64,000 nt of DNA from an uncultured Eubacteriales bacterium (GTDB lineage Bacteria; Bacillota_I; Bacilli_A; RF39; UBA660), in the NCBI GenBank assembly GCA_905211265.1, contig CAJMAC010000001.1:1-64000 (forward strand), written 5' to 3'. Below the pieces are notes generated by a model. That model worked only from the letters and a program-made list of their open reading frames with translations. It ran no database searches and had not been told where the DNA came from. A program made the translations under genes and the position numbers. Positions within the stretch are counted from its first letter, which is position 1. Each line of letters starts with the position of its first letter. Positions 8,743-17,043 of the stretch are shown here, in pieces.

Positions 8743-10781
8743 TAGTTTTCCTTTTCTTTTTCCTTATTCTTTCTCATTTCTAAAGTTGCTTCATTAATTG
8801 CATCATCAACAGTTTTAATATCATCTAATATCATACTATATCCAATACTTGCACCATATCCGTAAGGTAATTCCTTTAATTCCTTATATATTTTTCTAGT
8901 ATAACTTACTACATCCTTTTCAGAATATCCAACCATATATACTAAGAATTCATTACCATCAGTACGCATAATATCAGTATTTTCTAATTGATTAATTATC
9001 AAAATACTTGCAGCTTTCTTAATAACATTGTCTCCCTCTTCATGTCCATGACTATCATTAATATCTTTAATATTATTTAAATCTATTACCACAAAACATT
9101 GAGGATATATAACATTACTATCCCATTTTTCCATATTATAATTCAAGTAATTTCTATTTTTCAAAGAAGTCATAACATCAATAAATTTCATTTTTTCTTC
9201 TTTTTTAATTGTTTTTTCTTTATTTCTTTTACTCTTAATGCCAAGTATTATTAATGTTAAAATAAGTAATATTCCAAGTGCTATACCAACATATTTTAAT
9301 ATATTAGTAATATTACCACTTAAATAAGTTTCATTAATATTATAACTATATTTAATCTCATTATAGTTTATCATTGATACATAAAAACTAAATAAATTAA
9401 TAAATGTACTGTTTTTATTAACATCTCTTATTACAAAACTATAATCAGTATTAATCGTATCATTATATATAATATTATAACTAGATAACTTTTGATTCTT
9501 ATAATAATTATATGTATCTAAATCAAGTATTATAATACTATTACCATCAATATTTCTAATTAACTCATCAGTATTATCATATCCTTTAGGTACTATACCA
9601 TTCTTACTTAAATAATCAAATAAATAACTATTACTAACAGTATATACTTCCTTATCCTTTAAACTTCTTATAGTACTTAAATAAGTAGTATCTTTAGATA
9701 AAATAACATATTCTTCTTTAAAAGGACTAACAGTATAATATCTATCAACATTAGTATTATTAGTACTAAAATTACCAAATACTAAATCAATTTCTCCACT
9801 TGATAAAGCATTCTTTAAATCATTAATATTATCATATCTAATAGTTTTAAAATCTACATCAAATAAATCTTCAAAACCACTTAAATAATTAGATAAAGTT
9901 CCCACAAATTCTTCATTTTCCTTCTTTTCATATGGAGTATATGTAACATAACCAAAAACATAAGAATTAGCATTATAACTCATCTTTTCTTCATCACTAA
10001 TATTCTTAGCCTTAAAAAATAAATTAATAAAATTTTCTTTATATACATCATCAAAATATTCATTCTTATATTTCATTGTATATTTTTTCATTATATTTAA
10101 TAATGTACTATTATCTTTAATAGATAAAACATACTTTTTATTAATATCACTTACATGACATATTATATTTAATTCATTTTCAACAATTTGTTCTAAATAT
10201 TGATTCATTGGCACAAGCAAGTGAGTAATTTCTTCATTTTTTAATCCAAGTAACATTGAATCAATATCATTATATGTTTTATAAGATATCCCTTTAATAC
10301 TAGATAAATAATAACTAGCTAGAGAAATATCATTAGATAGTACTCCCAAAGATATATTACTAATATCAGATATCTTATCATATTTAGTTTTATCTTTTGA
10401 TACAATTACATATTTATCTTCATATATCAAAATATCATTATCACTAATTTTTTCATCACTTTTTAATATTTTAAAAGCAACATTCTTATAATTATTTGAA
10501 TTAGATAAATAAGATACCTTATTAAAATTAACACCATATTCCTCAGTAAATTTACTTAAATAATCAAATATTACACCATTACCACTACTACCAAAAATAG
10601 ATACATCATTATATACACTAACATCTACTACATTACTTTGATTATCATTAATCCACTTCTTTTCTAATAATGATAAACTAGCATCATCTTTACTATAATT
10701 TAGTATAAATATAAGTAATGCTACTACAAATATAACCGCAGTTATTGATAATATTATTATTTTATTAGTTTTCTTTTTCAT
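8742..10781 (-). CDS. Membrane sensor with two binding-protein domains and a degenerate GGDEF domain
   Basis: The 679-aa protein has an N-terminal membrane anchor (about 8-27) and two periplasmic-binding-protein (SBP_bac_3-like) domains, about 50-255 and 270-480; the second holds a clear GEIDLVFGNFS pocket motif. A second membrane segment spans 497-516, and a cytoplasmic GGDEF-fold domain covers about 535-670. The metal-site segment VVIDLNNIKDIND is intact. The signature that should read GGDEF is DGNEF at about 608-612, so the essential third acidic residue is Asn and cyclase activity is doubtful. It resembles extracellular-ligand sensors. It lies upstream of YihY and downstream of a small membrane protein. 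Confidence 0.85.
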   Translation of the reverse strand: MKKKTNKIIILSITAVIFVVALLIFILNYSKDDASLSLLEKKWINDNQSNVVDVSVYNDVSIFGSSGNGVIFDYLSKFTEEYGVNFNKVSYLSNSNNYKNVAFKILKSDEKISDNDILIYEDKYVIVSKDKTKYDKISDISNISLGVLSNDISLASYYLSSIKGISYKTYNDIDSMLLGLKNEEITHLLVPMNQYLEQIVENELNIICHVSDINKKYVLSIKDNSTLLNIMKKYTMKYKNEYFDDVYKENFINLFFKAKNISDEEKMSYNANSYVFGYVTYTPYEKKENEEFVGTLSNYLSGFEDLFDVDFKTIRYDNINDLKNALSSGEIDLVFGNFSTNNTNVDRYYTVSPFKEEYVILSKDTTYLSTIRSLKDKEVYTVSNSYLFDYLSKNGIVPKGYDNTDELIRNIDGNSIIILDLDTYNYYKNQKLSSYNIIYNDTINTDYSFVIRDVNKNSTFINLFSFYVSMINYNEIKYSYNINETYLSGNITNILKYVGIALGILLILTLIILGIKSKRNKEKTIKKEEKMKFIDVMTSLKNRNYLNYNMEKWDSNVIYPQCFVVIDLNNIKDINDSHGHEEGDNVIKKAASILIINQLENTDIMRTDGNEFLVYMVGYSEKDVVSYTRKIYKELKELPYGYGASIGYSMILDDIKTVDDAINEATLEMRKNKEKEKEN

Positions 10782-10790
10782 ACTTTCACA

Positions 10791-11255
10791 CTATCCCTTT
10801 GTCCATGATATAACAGTTTTATTATGATGTTTATACCCTTCAATCGCTGTAGTTTTTTCACCATCATCTGTTTCATTAACCCATTTAACTATAAAACTAA
10901 AGTCATAAAATTTCAATTCATCTTCACTAAATTTCTCTAATACTTCATCACTAATACTTTTAACCGCATCAGTATTAACACCACTTTTAGCTTGAAATCC
11001 AATATAAACAATCTTACCTTGAAGTCTAACGTTAGCACTTTCTATATTATCATTTTCCTCTAAAGAGGTTTTAACTTCATTTAAAAATGAATCTGATAAC
11101 TTAACATCTTCTATTCCGTCTAATCTATCTCCATATGTACCCTTACCAGTAGTAATAAATAAACTTATTAATATTATAAATACAATAATAAATAATATTA
11201 AAGCAAGACCACATACAATTGATAACCCCTTATGTTTGTTAATAAAATTTAACAT
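10791..11255 (-). CDS. Small membrane-anchored protein, function unknown
   Basis: This 154-aa protein is not one I recognise. One strong membrane segment (about 14-36) is followed by an extracellular domain of ~115 residues with alternating charged and beta-like stretches (IESANVRLQGKIVYIGFQAK, then KFYDFSFIVKWVNE). It ends SWTKG. GGGAAGTGAG precedes the ATG. It lies nine bases upstream of the sensor/GGDEF gene and downstream of obgE, so it could be a partner of either; this is only a positional guess. Confidence 0.75.
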   Translation of the reverse strand: MLNFINKHKGLSIVCGLALILFIIVFIILISLFITTGKGTYGDRLDGIEDVKLSDSFLNEVKTSLEENDNIESANVRLQGKIVYIGFQAKSGVNTDAVKSISDEVLEKFSEDELKFYDFSFIVKWVNETDDGEKTTAIEGYKHHNKTVISWTKG

Positions 11256-11328
11256 TTTCTCACTTCCCTTTTACATAATTATACTATATATCATTTACTA
11301 AATCAATATTTAAAAGGAAAAAAGAATA

Positions 11329-12600
11329 CTATTTAGTATACTCAAATTCATAATCAAGTATTCTAATAATATCCCCTTCCTGTACTCCCATTTTTTCTAA
11401 TTCATCATCAATTCCTAAGTTTCTTAACTTCTTACTAAATCTACTTATTGCTTCTTCAGTATTAAAGTTAGTCATCTTAAACATCTTTTCTACAATATCA
11501 CCTTTAATTATATAAGTATTATTTTCTTTAATAATTGTATATGGCTTTTCATACTTAAATTTATATAATACATGACTTTCTATACTGTCTTTATCATATA
11601 AATCTTCTTCCTTAGTATTTTTAACTAGAGTTTCTAATTCATCAATAACCTTATCTAATCCAATATTATTTGTTGCAGATATTTCAAATATTTTTTTATC
11701 TACCTTTGTTTTAAATACTTCAAGATTTTCTTTTGATCCTTCAATATCCATTTTATTAGCAATAATAATTTCTTCCTTATTCATTAATTTATCACTAAAT
11801 TCTTTTAATTCATTTCTTATAACTAAATAATCTTCATAAGGATCCCTGCCTTCACTACCAGACATATCAATAACATGAGCAATAATTTTAGTTCTTTCAA
11901 TATGTTTTAAAAACTTATGTCCAAGTCCTACACCATTACTTGCTCCTTCGATTAAACCAGGTAAATCTGCTACAGTATAACTATATCCAGTCTTAGTTTT
12001 AACAACTCCTAAATTTGGAGATAAAGTTGTAAAATGATATGAAGCAATTTTAGGATTAGCATTACTAATCATTGAAAGTATTGTACTTTTACCAACACTA
12101 GGAAGCCCCACTAAACCAACATCTGCAAGCATTCTAAGTTCAACTTTAATTTGTCTAACTTCACCAGGTTCGCCACGCTCAGCATAAGATGGACAAGGAT
12201 TACTTCTAGTAGCTAAACTAACATTACCTCTACCGCCTCTACCACCATAACATACAATTACTTTGTCATCTTTTTTAGTTAAATCTGCAATAACAACACC
12301 AGTATTATTATCCTTTATTGTAGTGCCTAATGGCACACTTATTATAGTATCTTCTGCAGCCTTACCATTTTTATTTTTACCTTCACCATTTAATCCAGGA
12401 TTTCCTTTAAATACTTTTTTATATTTTAAATCAATTAAAGTTCTAAGTCCTTCATTAACAGTAAATATTATGTCGCCACCTTTACCACCATTTCCTCCGA
12501 ATGGTCCTCCCATAGCAACAAATTTTTCGCGGTGAAAAGCCATACAACCATCTCCACCACGACCTGCTTCTAAATTAAGTACTACCTCATCAACAAACAT
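11329..12600 (-). CDS. obgE: Obg/CgtA GTPase
   Basis: The protein has the three Obg parts in order: the glycine-rich Obg fold (GRGGDGCMAFHREK, GGNGGKGGD), the G domain with G1 GLPSVGKS, G3 DLPGLIEGA and G4 NKMD, and a C-terminal OCT domain ending LDYEFEYTK. It is a ribosome-associated GTPase of the 50S subunit and stress control, usually essential. I choose the ATG at 12600 (MFVDEVV, matching the known Obg N-terminus, with AAAGGA ten bases upstream) rather than the in-frame GTG three codons earlier, which abuts the ribosome-binding site. Length is normal at 423 aa. Confidence 0.97.
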   Translation of the reverse strand: MFVDEVVLNLEAGRGGDGCMAFHREKFVAMGGPFGGNGGKGGDIIFTVNEGLRTLIDLKYKKVFKGNPGLNGEGKNKNGKAAEDTIISVPLGTTIKDNNTGVVIADLTKKDDKVIVCYGGRGGRGNVSLATRSNPCPSYAERGEPGEVRQIKVELRMLADVGLVGLPSVGKSTILSMISNANPKIASYHFTTLSPNLGVVKTKTGYSYTVADLPGLIEGASNGVGLGHKFLKHIERTKIIAHVIDMSGSEGRDPYEDYLVIRNELKEFSDKLMNKEEIIIANKMDIEGSKENLEVFKTKVDKKIFEISATNNIGLDKVIDELETLVKNTKEEDLYDKDSIESHVLYKFKYEKPYTIIKENNTYIIKGDIVEKMFKMTNFNTEEAISRFSKKLRNLGIDDELEKMGVQEGDIIRILDYEFEYTK

Positions 12601-12616
12601 AACTTTCACATCCTTT

Positions 12617-13561
12617 CTACTTTTTTCTTACATAAATCATAGCATCTTTCATATTATCTGAATAATTTTTATTATCAAAAAAATCAAAATAACATAACTC
12701 TTCATTAGTTAAATCATTATATTTAACATTTGATCCTGCTATTAATGTACCCTTAACCTTATTATCTTCCATAATACATTTGAATAAATAATGAATTAAT
12801 ATAACACCATCATTATTTAATATAGGATTCATCTTATTAATTTCTTCCTTTAAACAAGAATAATTCCATCCAAATTTAAATCTAGAATCTAAATAATCAA
12901 AAATATTAGATAATAATATAAAATCATATTTATTATTAAATTTATTACTTATATCTAATATGTCTAGACAAGAAAAATTAATCTTACTATTTAATAAATT
13001 ATCTTTTAATATTTCATAATCTTCATTACTAAATAAATAATTATTATATAATTTTATTCTATCTTTCATAATAAATCTTTTAGTAACTATATCACTAATT
13101 AATAATCTCTTATCAGAATTATTACTTTGTAAATCATAATTAAATTTAACTAAATCATTCCAAAACATAGCATATTTATTATCCATATATGGTAATAATT
13201 TCTCTATAAATATACTTTCTTTATATATTGAATAATACCCTAATAATAAATCTAAATATTTATGTAAAAAATCTTTATAATCATATTTTAATATCATTGC
13301 TTTTTTTATACCAAGTGAATAAAACTCAGTCAAATAATTACTATCAAAAGCATCTATATTTGTTATACCATTATGTATTAAATTAAATACTTGATCTCCA
13401 CTTGATAACACACTAAGAGCACTATTCTTATCATTAAAATCAAAATTATTTAAATAACTCTTAATATTTTCATTAGTATAAGAATATACCCTATTACTAA
13501 AAGCATTATGATATTTAATATAATTTTCTATTAGTTCTTTTGTTTTATATAATTCTTCCAT
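12617..13561 (-). CDS. Putative SAM-dependent (DUF3419/BtaA-like) transferase
   Basis: From the ATG at 13561 the protein is about 314 aa. The segment ALSVLSSGDQVFNLIHNG followed by IDAFDSNYL has the look of a nucleotide-binding methyltransferase-fold motif I, and NKYDFILLSNIFDYLD resembles motif IV/V. The overall pattern recalls DUF3419, which includes BtaA 3-amino-3-carboxypropyl transferases of betaine lipids. The call is tentative. A 23-codon upstream extension into the end of secG is possible but crosses its terminator-like hairpin, so I reject it. It lies between secG and obgE on the same strand. Confidence 0.65.
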   Translation of the reverse strand: MEELYKTKELIENYIKYHNAFSNRVYSYTNENIKSYLNNFDFNDKNSALSVLSSGDQVFNLIHNGITNIDAFDSNYLTEFYSLGIKKAMILKYDYKDFLHKYLDLLLGYYSIYKESIFIEKLLPYMDNKYAMFWNDLVKFNYDLQSNNSDKRLLISDIVTKRFIMKDRIKLYNNYLFSNEDYEILKDNLLNSKINFSCLDILDISNKFNNKYDFILLSNIFDYLDSRFKFGWNYSCLKEEINKMNPILNNDGVILIHYLFKCIMEDNKVKGTLIAGSNVKYNDLTNEELCYFDFFDNKNYSDNMKDAMIYVRKK

Positions 13562-13580
13562 TTTATAACCCCCACACCTA

Positions 13581-13603
13581 AATAAAAAGGAGGTATTACC
13601 CCC
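13581..13603 (-). terminator. Possible weak terminator after secG
   Basis: On the minus strand GGGGG (13599-13603) can pair with CCTCC (13589-13593) around TAATA, followed by TTTTTATT. The secG stop codon is inside. The stem is short, so read-through into the next gene is likely. Confidence 0.4.
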
Positions 13604-13814
13604 AAATTGATATAGCCATGCATAATACAAAGAATATTAATCCTAATGCAAATGTTAATCTACTTATAAATAATTCTACTCCTCTTTCTTTTCTATTAGA
13701 AAACAAATCTGAGTTACCACCTTGAATTACTTGTGAAGCAGCTTCAGCTTTACCACTTTGCAATAATACGATTGCTATTAATAAAATTGATACTATTAGT
13801 AATGCAATTTCCAT
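13596..13814 (-). CDS. secG: Preprotein translocase subunit SecG
   Basis: The 72-aa protein has two membrane segments (about 2-20 and 50-70). The loop between them has the SecG signature: VLLQSGKAEAASQVIQGG, with ERGVELFISRLTF before the second helix. SecG joins SecYE in the Sec channel and raises export efficiency. In many Gram-positives it precedes exoribonuclease rnr; here it is followed by a putative transferase and obgE. Confidence 0.95.
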   Translation of the reverse strand: MEIALLIVSILLIAIVLLQSGKAEAASQVIQGGNSDLFSNRKERGVELFISRLTFALGLIFFVLCMAISIWG

Positions 13815-13870
13815 TTATATCTTCCTTCCTCGTGCTATATTATAGCAAATATTTTTATTTTTGTAAAGGA

Positions 13871-15301
13871 CTAATATTGTATACCCCAAATAACCATTTC
13901 TTTAGCATCCTTACCACAACAAACACATTTATCAGAAATATGTTCTTGTTCAAAAGGTATACATCTAGATTTAGTACCCTTAATTTCTTTTATTTTATCT
14001 TCACATTCTTTATTTCCACACCACATTGCTTTAACAAATCCAGGATGATTACTAATTATCTCTTTCATTTCATCCATAGACTTAGCAGCATAAGTCATTT
14101 CATTTCTTCTTTCTAATGCTCTATTATATAAATTATTTTGAATATCATTTAATAAAGTTTTAACATTACTTACAACATCATCATTAATAAATACATTAGT
14201 CTTTTCTCTTGTATCTCTTCTTACCAAAGTAATAAATCCATCACTTAAATCTCTTGGACCTATTTCAATTCTAATAGGAATACCATTAACTTCAGCTTCT
14301 GCAAATTTAAATCCTGCACTCTTATTTGAATAATCAACATAAGTAGCAATATTATTATCATTTAACTTATTACATAAATCTTCCGCTAAAGTATTAACAT
14401 TAACATCATCCTTAACAGGAACTATAACTACTTGTCTTGGTGCAATTTTCGGAGGCAATACTAATCCATAATCATCCGAATGAACCATTATTAAAGCCCC
14501 AATCATTCTAGTAGTACTTCCCCATGAAGTTTGATATACATAATCTAATTTATTTTCTCTATTAGAAAATTTAATATCATAAGCTTTAGAAAACTTTTGA
14601 CCAAAATAATGACTTGTCGCAGATTGTAAACATACACCATTATACATTAAAGCCTCAACAGTATAAGTATATTCTGCACCAGCAAATTTTTCCTTATCAG
14701 TCTTTTTACCAATTAATGATGGTATAGCTAAATAATCATGAAAGAAATCATTATAAACATTAAGCATTCTTAAAGTTTCTTCTTCTGCTTCTTCCCTAGT
14801 TTCATGAATAGTATGCCCCTCTTGCCATAAAAATTCTCTACTTCTTAAAAATGGTCTAGTTTCTTTTTCCCATCTCATTACATTACACCATTGATTATAC
14901 TTCATTGGTAAATCTCTATAACTATTAACTACCTTTGAATAATAATCTGAAAATAATGTTTCTGAAGTTGGTCTAATACAAAGCCTTTCTTCTAAAGTTT
15001 TTTGACCACCATTAGTAACCCATGCAACTTCTGGAGCAAATCCATTAATTAATTCTCCTTCTTTTTTCATTAAGTTTTCAGGAATAAGTAATGGCATATA
15101 TACATTTTTATGTCCTGTTTCTTTAAATTTTGTGTCTAACACTTCTTGCATTTTCTCCCATATTGCATATCCATTAGGTTCAATTACTAAACAACCTTTT
15201 ACTGCAGAATAATTAGCTAATCTAGCAGCCATAACAACATCAGTATACCATTTAGCAAAATCAATATCTCTACTAGTAATATTTTTATTTTTTATATCCA
15301 T
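13871..15301 (-). CDS. proS: Prolyl-tRNA synthetase, archaeal/eukaryote-like type without editing domain
   Basis: The 476-aa enzyme attaches proline to tRNA-Pro. Class II motifs are clear: RPTSETLFSDYY, RWEKETRPFLRSREFLWQEGHT, and the ATP site TSWGSTTRMIGALIMVHSDD. There is no INS editing insertion. The C-terminus carries four cysteines (MWCGNKEC and CVCCGKDA) as in the zinc-binding tail of the short, archaeal-style ProRS. This form is found in Mollicutes, Clostridia and some Bacilli. A tRNA-Pro gene lies 220 bases away on the opposite strand. Confidence 0.96.
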   Translation of the reverse strand: MDIKNKNITSRDIDFAKWYTDVVMAARLANYSAVKGCLVIEPNGYAIWEKMQEVLDTKFKETGHKNVYMPLLIPENLMKKEGELINGFAPEVAWVTNGGQKTLEERLCIRPTSETLFSDYYSKVVNSYRDLPMKYNQWCNVMRWEKETRPFLRSREFLWQEGHTIHETREEAEEETLRMLNVYNDFFHDYLAIPSLIGKKTDKEKFAGAEYTYTVEALMYNGVCLQSATSHYFGQKFSKAYDIKFSNRENKLDYVYQTSWGSTTRMIGALIMVHSDDYGLVLPPKIAPRQVVIVPVKDDVNVNTLAEDLCNKLNDNNIATYVDYSNKSAGFKFAEAEVNGIPIRIEIGPRDLSDGFITLVRRDTREKTNVFINDDVVSNVKTLLNDIQNNLYNRALERRNEMTYAAKSMDEMKEIISNHPGFVKAMWCGNKECEDKIKEIKGTKSRCIPFEQEHISDKCVCCGKDAKEMVIWGIQY

Positions 15302-15330
15302 AATACGCCTTCTTTCATAAACATGTACTA

Positions 15331-15339
15331 ATTATAGCA
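15331..15339 (-). promoter_or_regulatory. Extended -10 promoter of proS
   Basis: The minus strand reads ATGCTATAAT; the -10 TATAAT is at 15331-15336 with an upstream TG, about 30 bases before the proS start. The -35 is poor. Confidence 0.5.
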
Positions 15340-15397
15340 TAATTTTATTAAAATATATAGTAATTTAACATTTTTTATATTTTTTTTATTATTTGTA

Positions 15398-15426
15398 TTG
15401 ACAATTAAATTATTAACTGATATAAT
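15398..15426 (+). promoter_or_regulatory. Consensus promoter of the tRNA-Ala/tRNA-Pro unit
   Basis: A perfect TTGACA (15398-15403), 17-base spacer and perfect TATAAT (15421-15426), 13 bases before tRNA-Ala. This is the strongest promoter seen in the window. Confidence 0.9.
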
Positions 15427-15439
15427 TTAACTTGTCCGT

Positions 15440-15516
15440 GGGGAATTAGCTCAGTTGGCTAGAGCATCTGCCTTGCACGCAGAGGGTCAAGGGTTCGAGT
15501 CCCTCATTCTCCACCA
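15440..15516 (+). tRNA. tRNA-Ala (anticodon TGC)
   Basis: Full cloverleaf with acceptor GGGGAAT/ATTCTCC, anticodon stem TCTGC/GCAGA with loop CTTGCAC (TGC), T-arm GGGTTCGAGTCCC, and encoded CCA at 15514-15516. Confidence 0.97.
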
Positions 15517-15519
15517 GAT

Positions 15520-15596
15520 CGGGAAGTGGCTCAACTTGGCAGAGCATTTGGTTTGGGACCAAGGGGTTGCAGGTTCAAATCCTGTCTTCCCGACCA
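15520..15596 (+). tRNA. tRNA-Pro (anticodon TGG)
   Basis: Full cloverleaf with acceptor CGGGAAG/CTTCCCG, anticodon loop TTTGGGA (TGG), T-arm CAGGTTCAAATCCTG, and encoded CCA at 15594-15596. It begins three bases after tRNA-Ala and shares its promoter and terminator. Confidence 0.97.
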
Positions 15597-15605
15597 GTTG
15601 AAATT

Positions 15606-15636
15606 AAAGTCTTGTATTTCAAGACTTTTTATTTTT
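15606..15636 (+). terminator. Intrinsic terminator of the tRNA pair
   Basis: AAAGTCTTG (15606-15614) and CAAGACTTT (15620-15628) form a 9-bp stem with a 5-base loop and a T-rich tail. It may also serve the convergent minus-strand gene. Confidence 0.85.
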
Positions 15637-15971
15637 TATCTATCTTCATCTAATTCATCATCATCATTTTCTTCTGCTTCAATATAATCCGAAGGATTCA
15701 TTCCCTCTTCCTTAGCAATTCTTTTATCTTCCTTAGATAATCCTAAAATATTTGCTTCTTTCTCAAATTCATCTTCTTTCCAAGATGTTTTTTTATTATT
15801 ATTAAAATTAACATTAAACTTCTTCGGAGCACCTACCTTCTTACCTGTTATCATACTAATAATTAAACTAACTACTAAATAACAAATATAATACATTAAA
15901 TATAAAACAAATAATATACAATAAAACATAATTTTAATCATCCATATAAAAATATTAATTAAAAATCCCAT
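15636..15971 (-). CDS. Small membrane protein with acidic tail, function unknown
   Basis: From the ATG at 15971 (AGGTG six bases upstream) the protein is 111 aa; an in-frame GTG three codons earlier is less likely. The first ~40 residues form one or two hydrophobic segments. A basic stretch follows (GKKVGAPKKF) and then a charged, helical, very acidic tail (EAEENDDDELDEDR). I do not recognise the family. It is monocistronic and convergent with the tRNA unit. Confidence 0.7.
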   Translation of the reverse strand: MGFLINIFIWMIKIMFYCILFVLYLMYYICYLVVSLIISMITGKKVGAPKKFNVNFNNNKKTSWKEDEFEKEANILGLSKEDKRIAKEEGMNPSDYIEAEENDDDELDEDR

Positions 15972-16087
15972 ACAATTCACCTACAATAATTATATCATCT
16001 TTTAATAAATAATAAACATATTTCGACAAATTTATTGCATATAATGTTATATAATAAGGAATGAAAACGCTCAAATACAACATATGT

Positions 16088-16116
16088 TTGACAAAACAAT
16101 AAAAACGTGTTATGAT
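16088..16116 (+). promoter_or_regulatory. Promoter of the 16145 gene
   Basis: TTGACA (16088-16093), 17-base spacer, TATGAT (16111-16116), followed by AAAGGAGG before the start codon. Confidence 0.75.
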
Positions 16117-16144
16117 ATGTAGGCTTTAAAAAAGGAGGAATAAT

Positions 16145-16759
16145 ATGGAAAGTTGTACAAATTATGAATTACAATTATTAGTAAACAAACTAAATAGTAG
16201 TAATATACCTGCAAAAGGTACTGGATATAATGAACTAGAAATATTTTATAACGAAAGTAATAAGGACATAGTATTAAGTTTATTAAGTACAATTAAAAAT
16301 AGTAAAACAGGTTATAAATTTAAAAAAATAAAAGATAATAAATCTGTTACTATAAATTTCGGTAGTAGAATTAATATAAATGTAGAATATTTAACAAAAT
16401 TATTAAATACCACTATACCTACTGATACAACTAACTATACTATTATTGATAACATCCTTGATAATTATTCAGTAGATAATATAGATTTGTCTATTCAAGA
16501 AAATATGGAATATAAAAATAATTATTTAGTTACAATTAGTGAAATATTAGATAAAGAAGATATAGAAAATAACAACACATATGTTGTAAATAATAATTTA
16601 ACTAACAATATTATACATACAATAATAAGACCAGAACCAAATAATAAATATAAAATTACATATAGACTACTATATAGTGATATTAATACTCTATCTAGTT
16701 TATTAACTTATGATGTAAAAATAAAAAGACTCTATAATGATCAAGTAAAATCATTATAG
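16145..16759 (+). CDS. Uncharacterised Asn-rich protein
   Basis: The 204-aa soluble protein is unknown to me. It is rich in Asn, Ile and Thr, with no membrane segment, signal peptide or recognised catalytic motif. It does have a near-consensus promoter and an AAAGGAGG ribosome-binding site, so it is very likely expressed. Its last ten codons form the left arm and loop of a 13-bp terminator hairpin, so the protein C-terminus is constrained by the terminator. It is convergent with rpoZ. Confidence 0.7.
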   Translation: MESCTNYELQLLVNKLNSSNIPAKGTGYNELEIFYNESNKDIVLSLLSTIKNSKTGYKFKKIKDNKSVTINFGSRININVEYLTKLLNTTIPTDTTNYTIIDNILDNYSVDNIDLSIQENMEYKNNYLVTISEILDKEDIENNNTYVVNNNLTNNIIHTIIRPEPNNKYKITYRLLYSDINTLSSLLTYDVKIKRLYNDQVKSL

Positions 16760-16762
16760 AGT
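16729..16762. terminator. Bidirectional terminator shared by the 16145 gene and rpoZ
   Basis: A perfect 13-bp stem (16729-16741 with 16750-16762) with an 8-base loop. The plus side is followed by TTTCT and the minus side by CTTTTTATTTTT. The plus-strand gene's stop codon (16757-16759) lies in the stem. Confidence 0.85.
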
Positions 16763-16765
16763 TTT

Positions 16766-16966
16766 CTAATGCTTTTCAATATGTATTAAATTATCATATA
16801 CTTCTTCAAGAGCTCTACCAATATTCTTTTTACATTTATATTCACTTAATGGTTTTTGAAAATAATTGGTTTTAGTCATTTGTTTACTCCTTGAAGAAAC
16901 AATATAAACTAATGCATATTTTGAATCTACGATATTAAGTATTTTATCAATTGATGGATATATCAT
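16766..16966 (-). CDS. rpoZ: RNA polymerase omega subunit
   Basis: The 66-aa protein has the omega pattern: MIYPSIDKILNIVDSKYALV at the start, then SSRSKQM, and KPLSEYKCKKNIGRALEEVYD near the end. Omega helps fold and assemble the beta-prime subunit. It normally follows gmk; here it stands alone between the 342-aa unknown gene and a convergent unknown gene. Confidence 0.93.
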   Translation of the reverse strand: MIYPSIDKILNIVDSKYALVYIVSSRSKQMTKTNYFQKPLSEYKCKKNIGRALEEVYDNLIHIEKH

Positions 16967-17043
16967 TGTATCACACTCCCTACTTTAAGGATATAATAAT
17001 TTCAAATAAATTACAATACTCTTTACATAAACTATACATTTTT

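Noticed and set aside
12263..12535. Plus-strand 90-codon ORF opposite obgE
   Set aside because: Its Pro/Phe-rich translation is the complement of the glycine-rich Obg domain.
13733..14116. Plus-strand 127-codon ORF opposite proS and secG
   Set aside because: Runs across two real genes on the other strand; no ribosome-binding site.
16110..16292. Minus-strand 60-codon ORF over the start of the 16145 gene
   Set aside because: The plus-strand gene has promoter, ribosome-binding site and terminator; this one has none.
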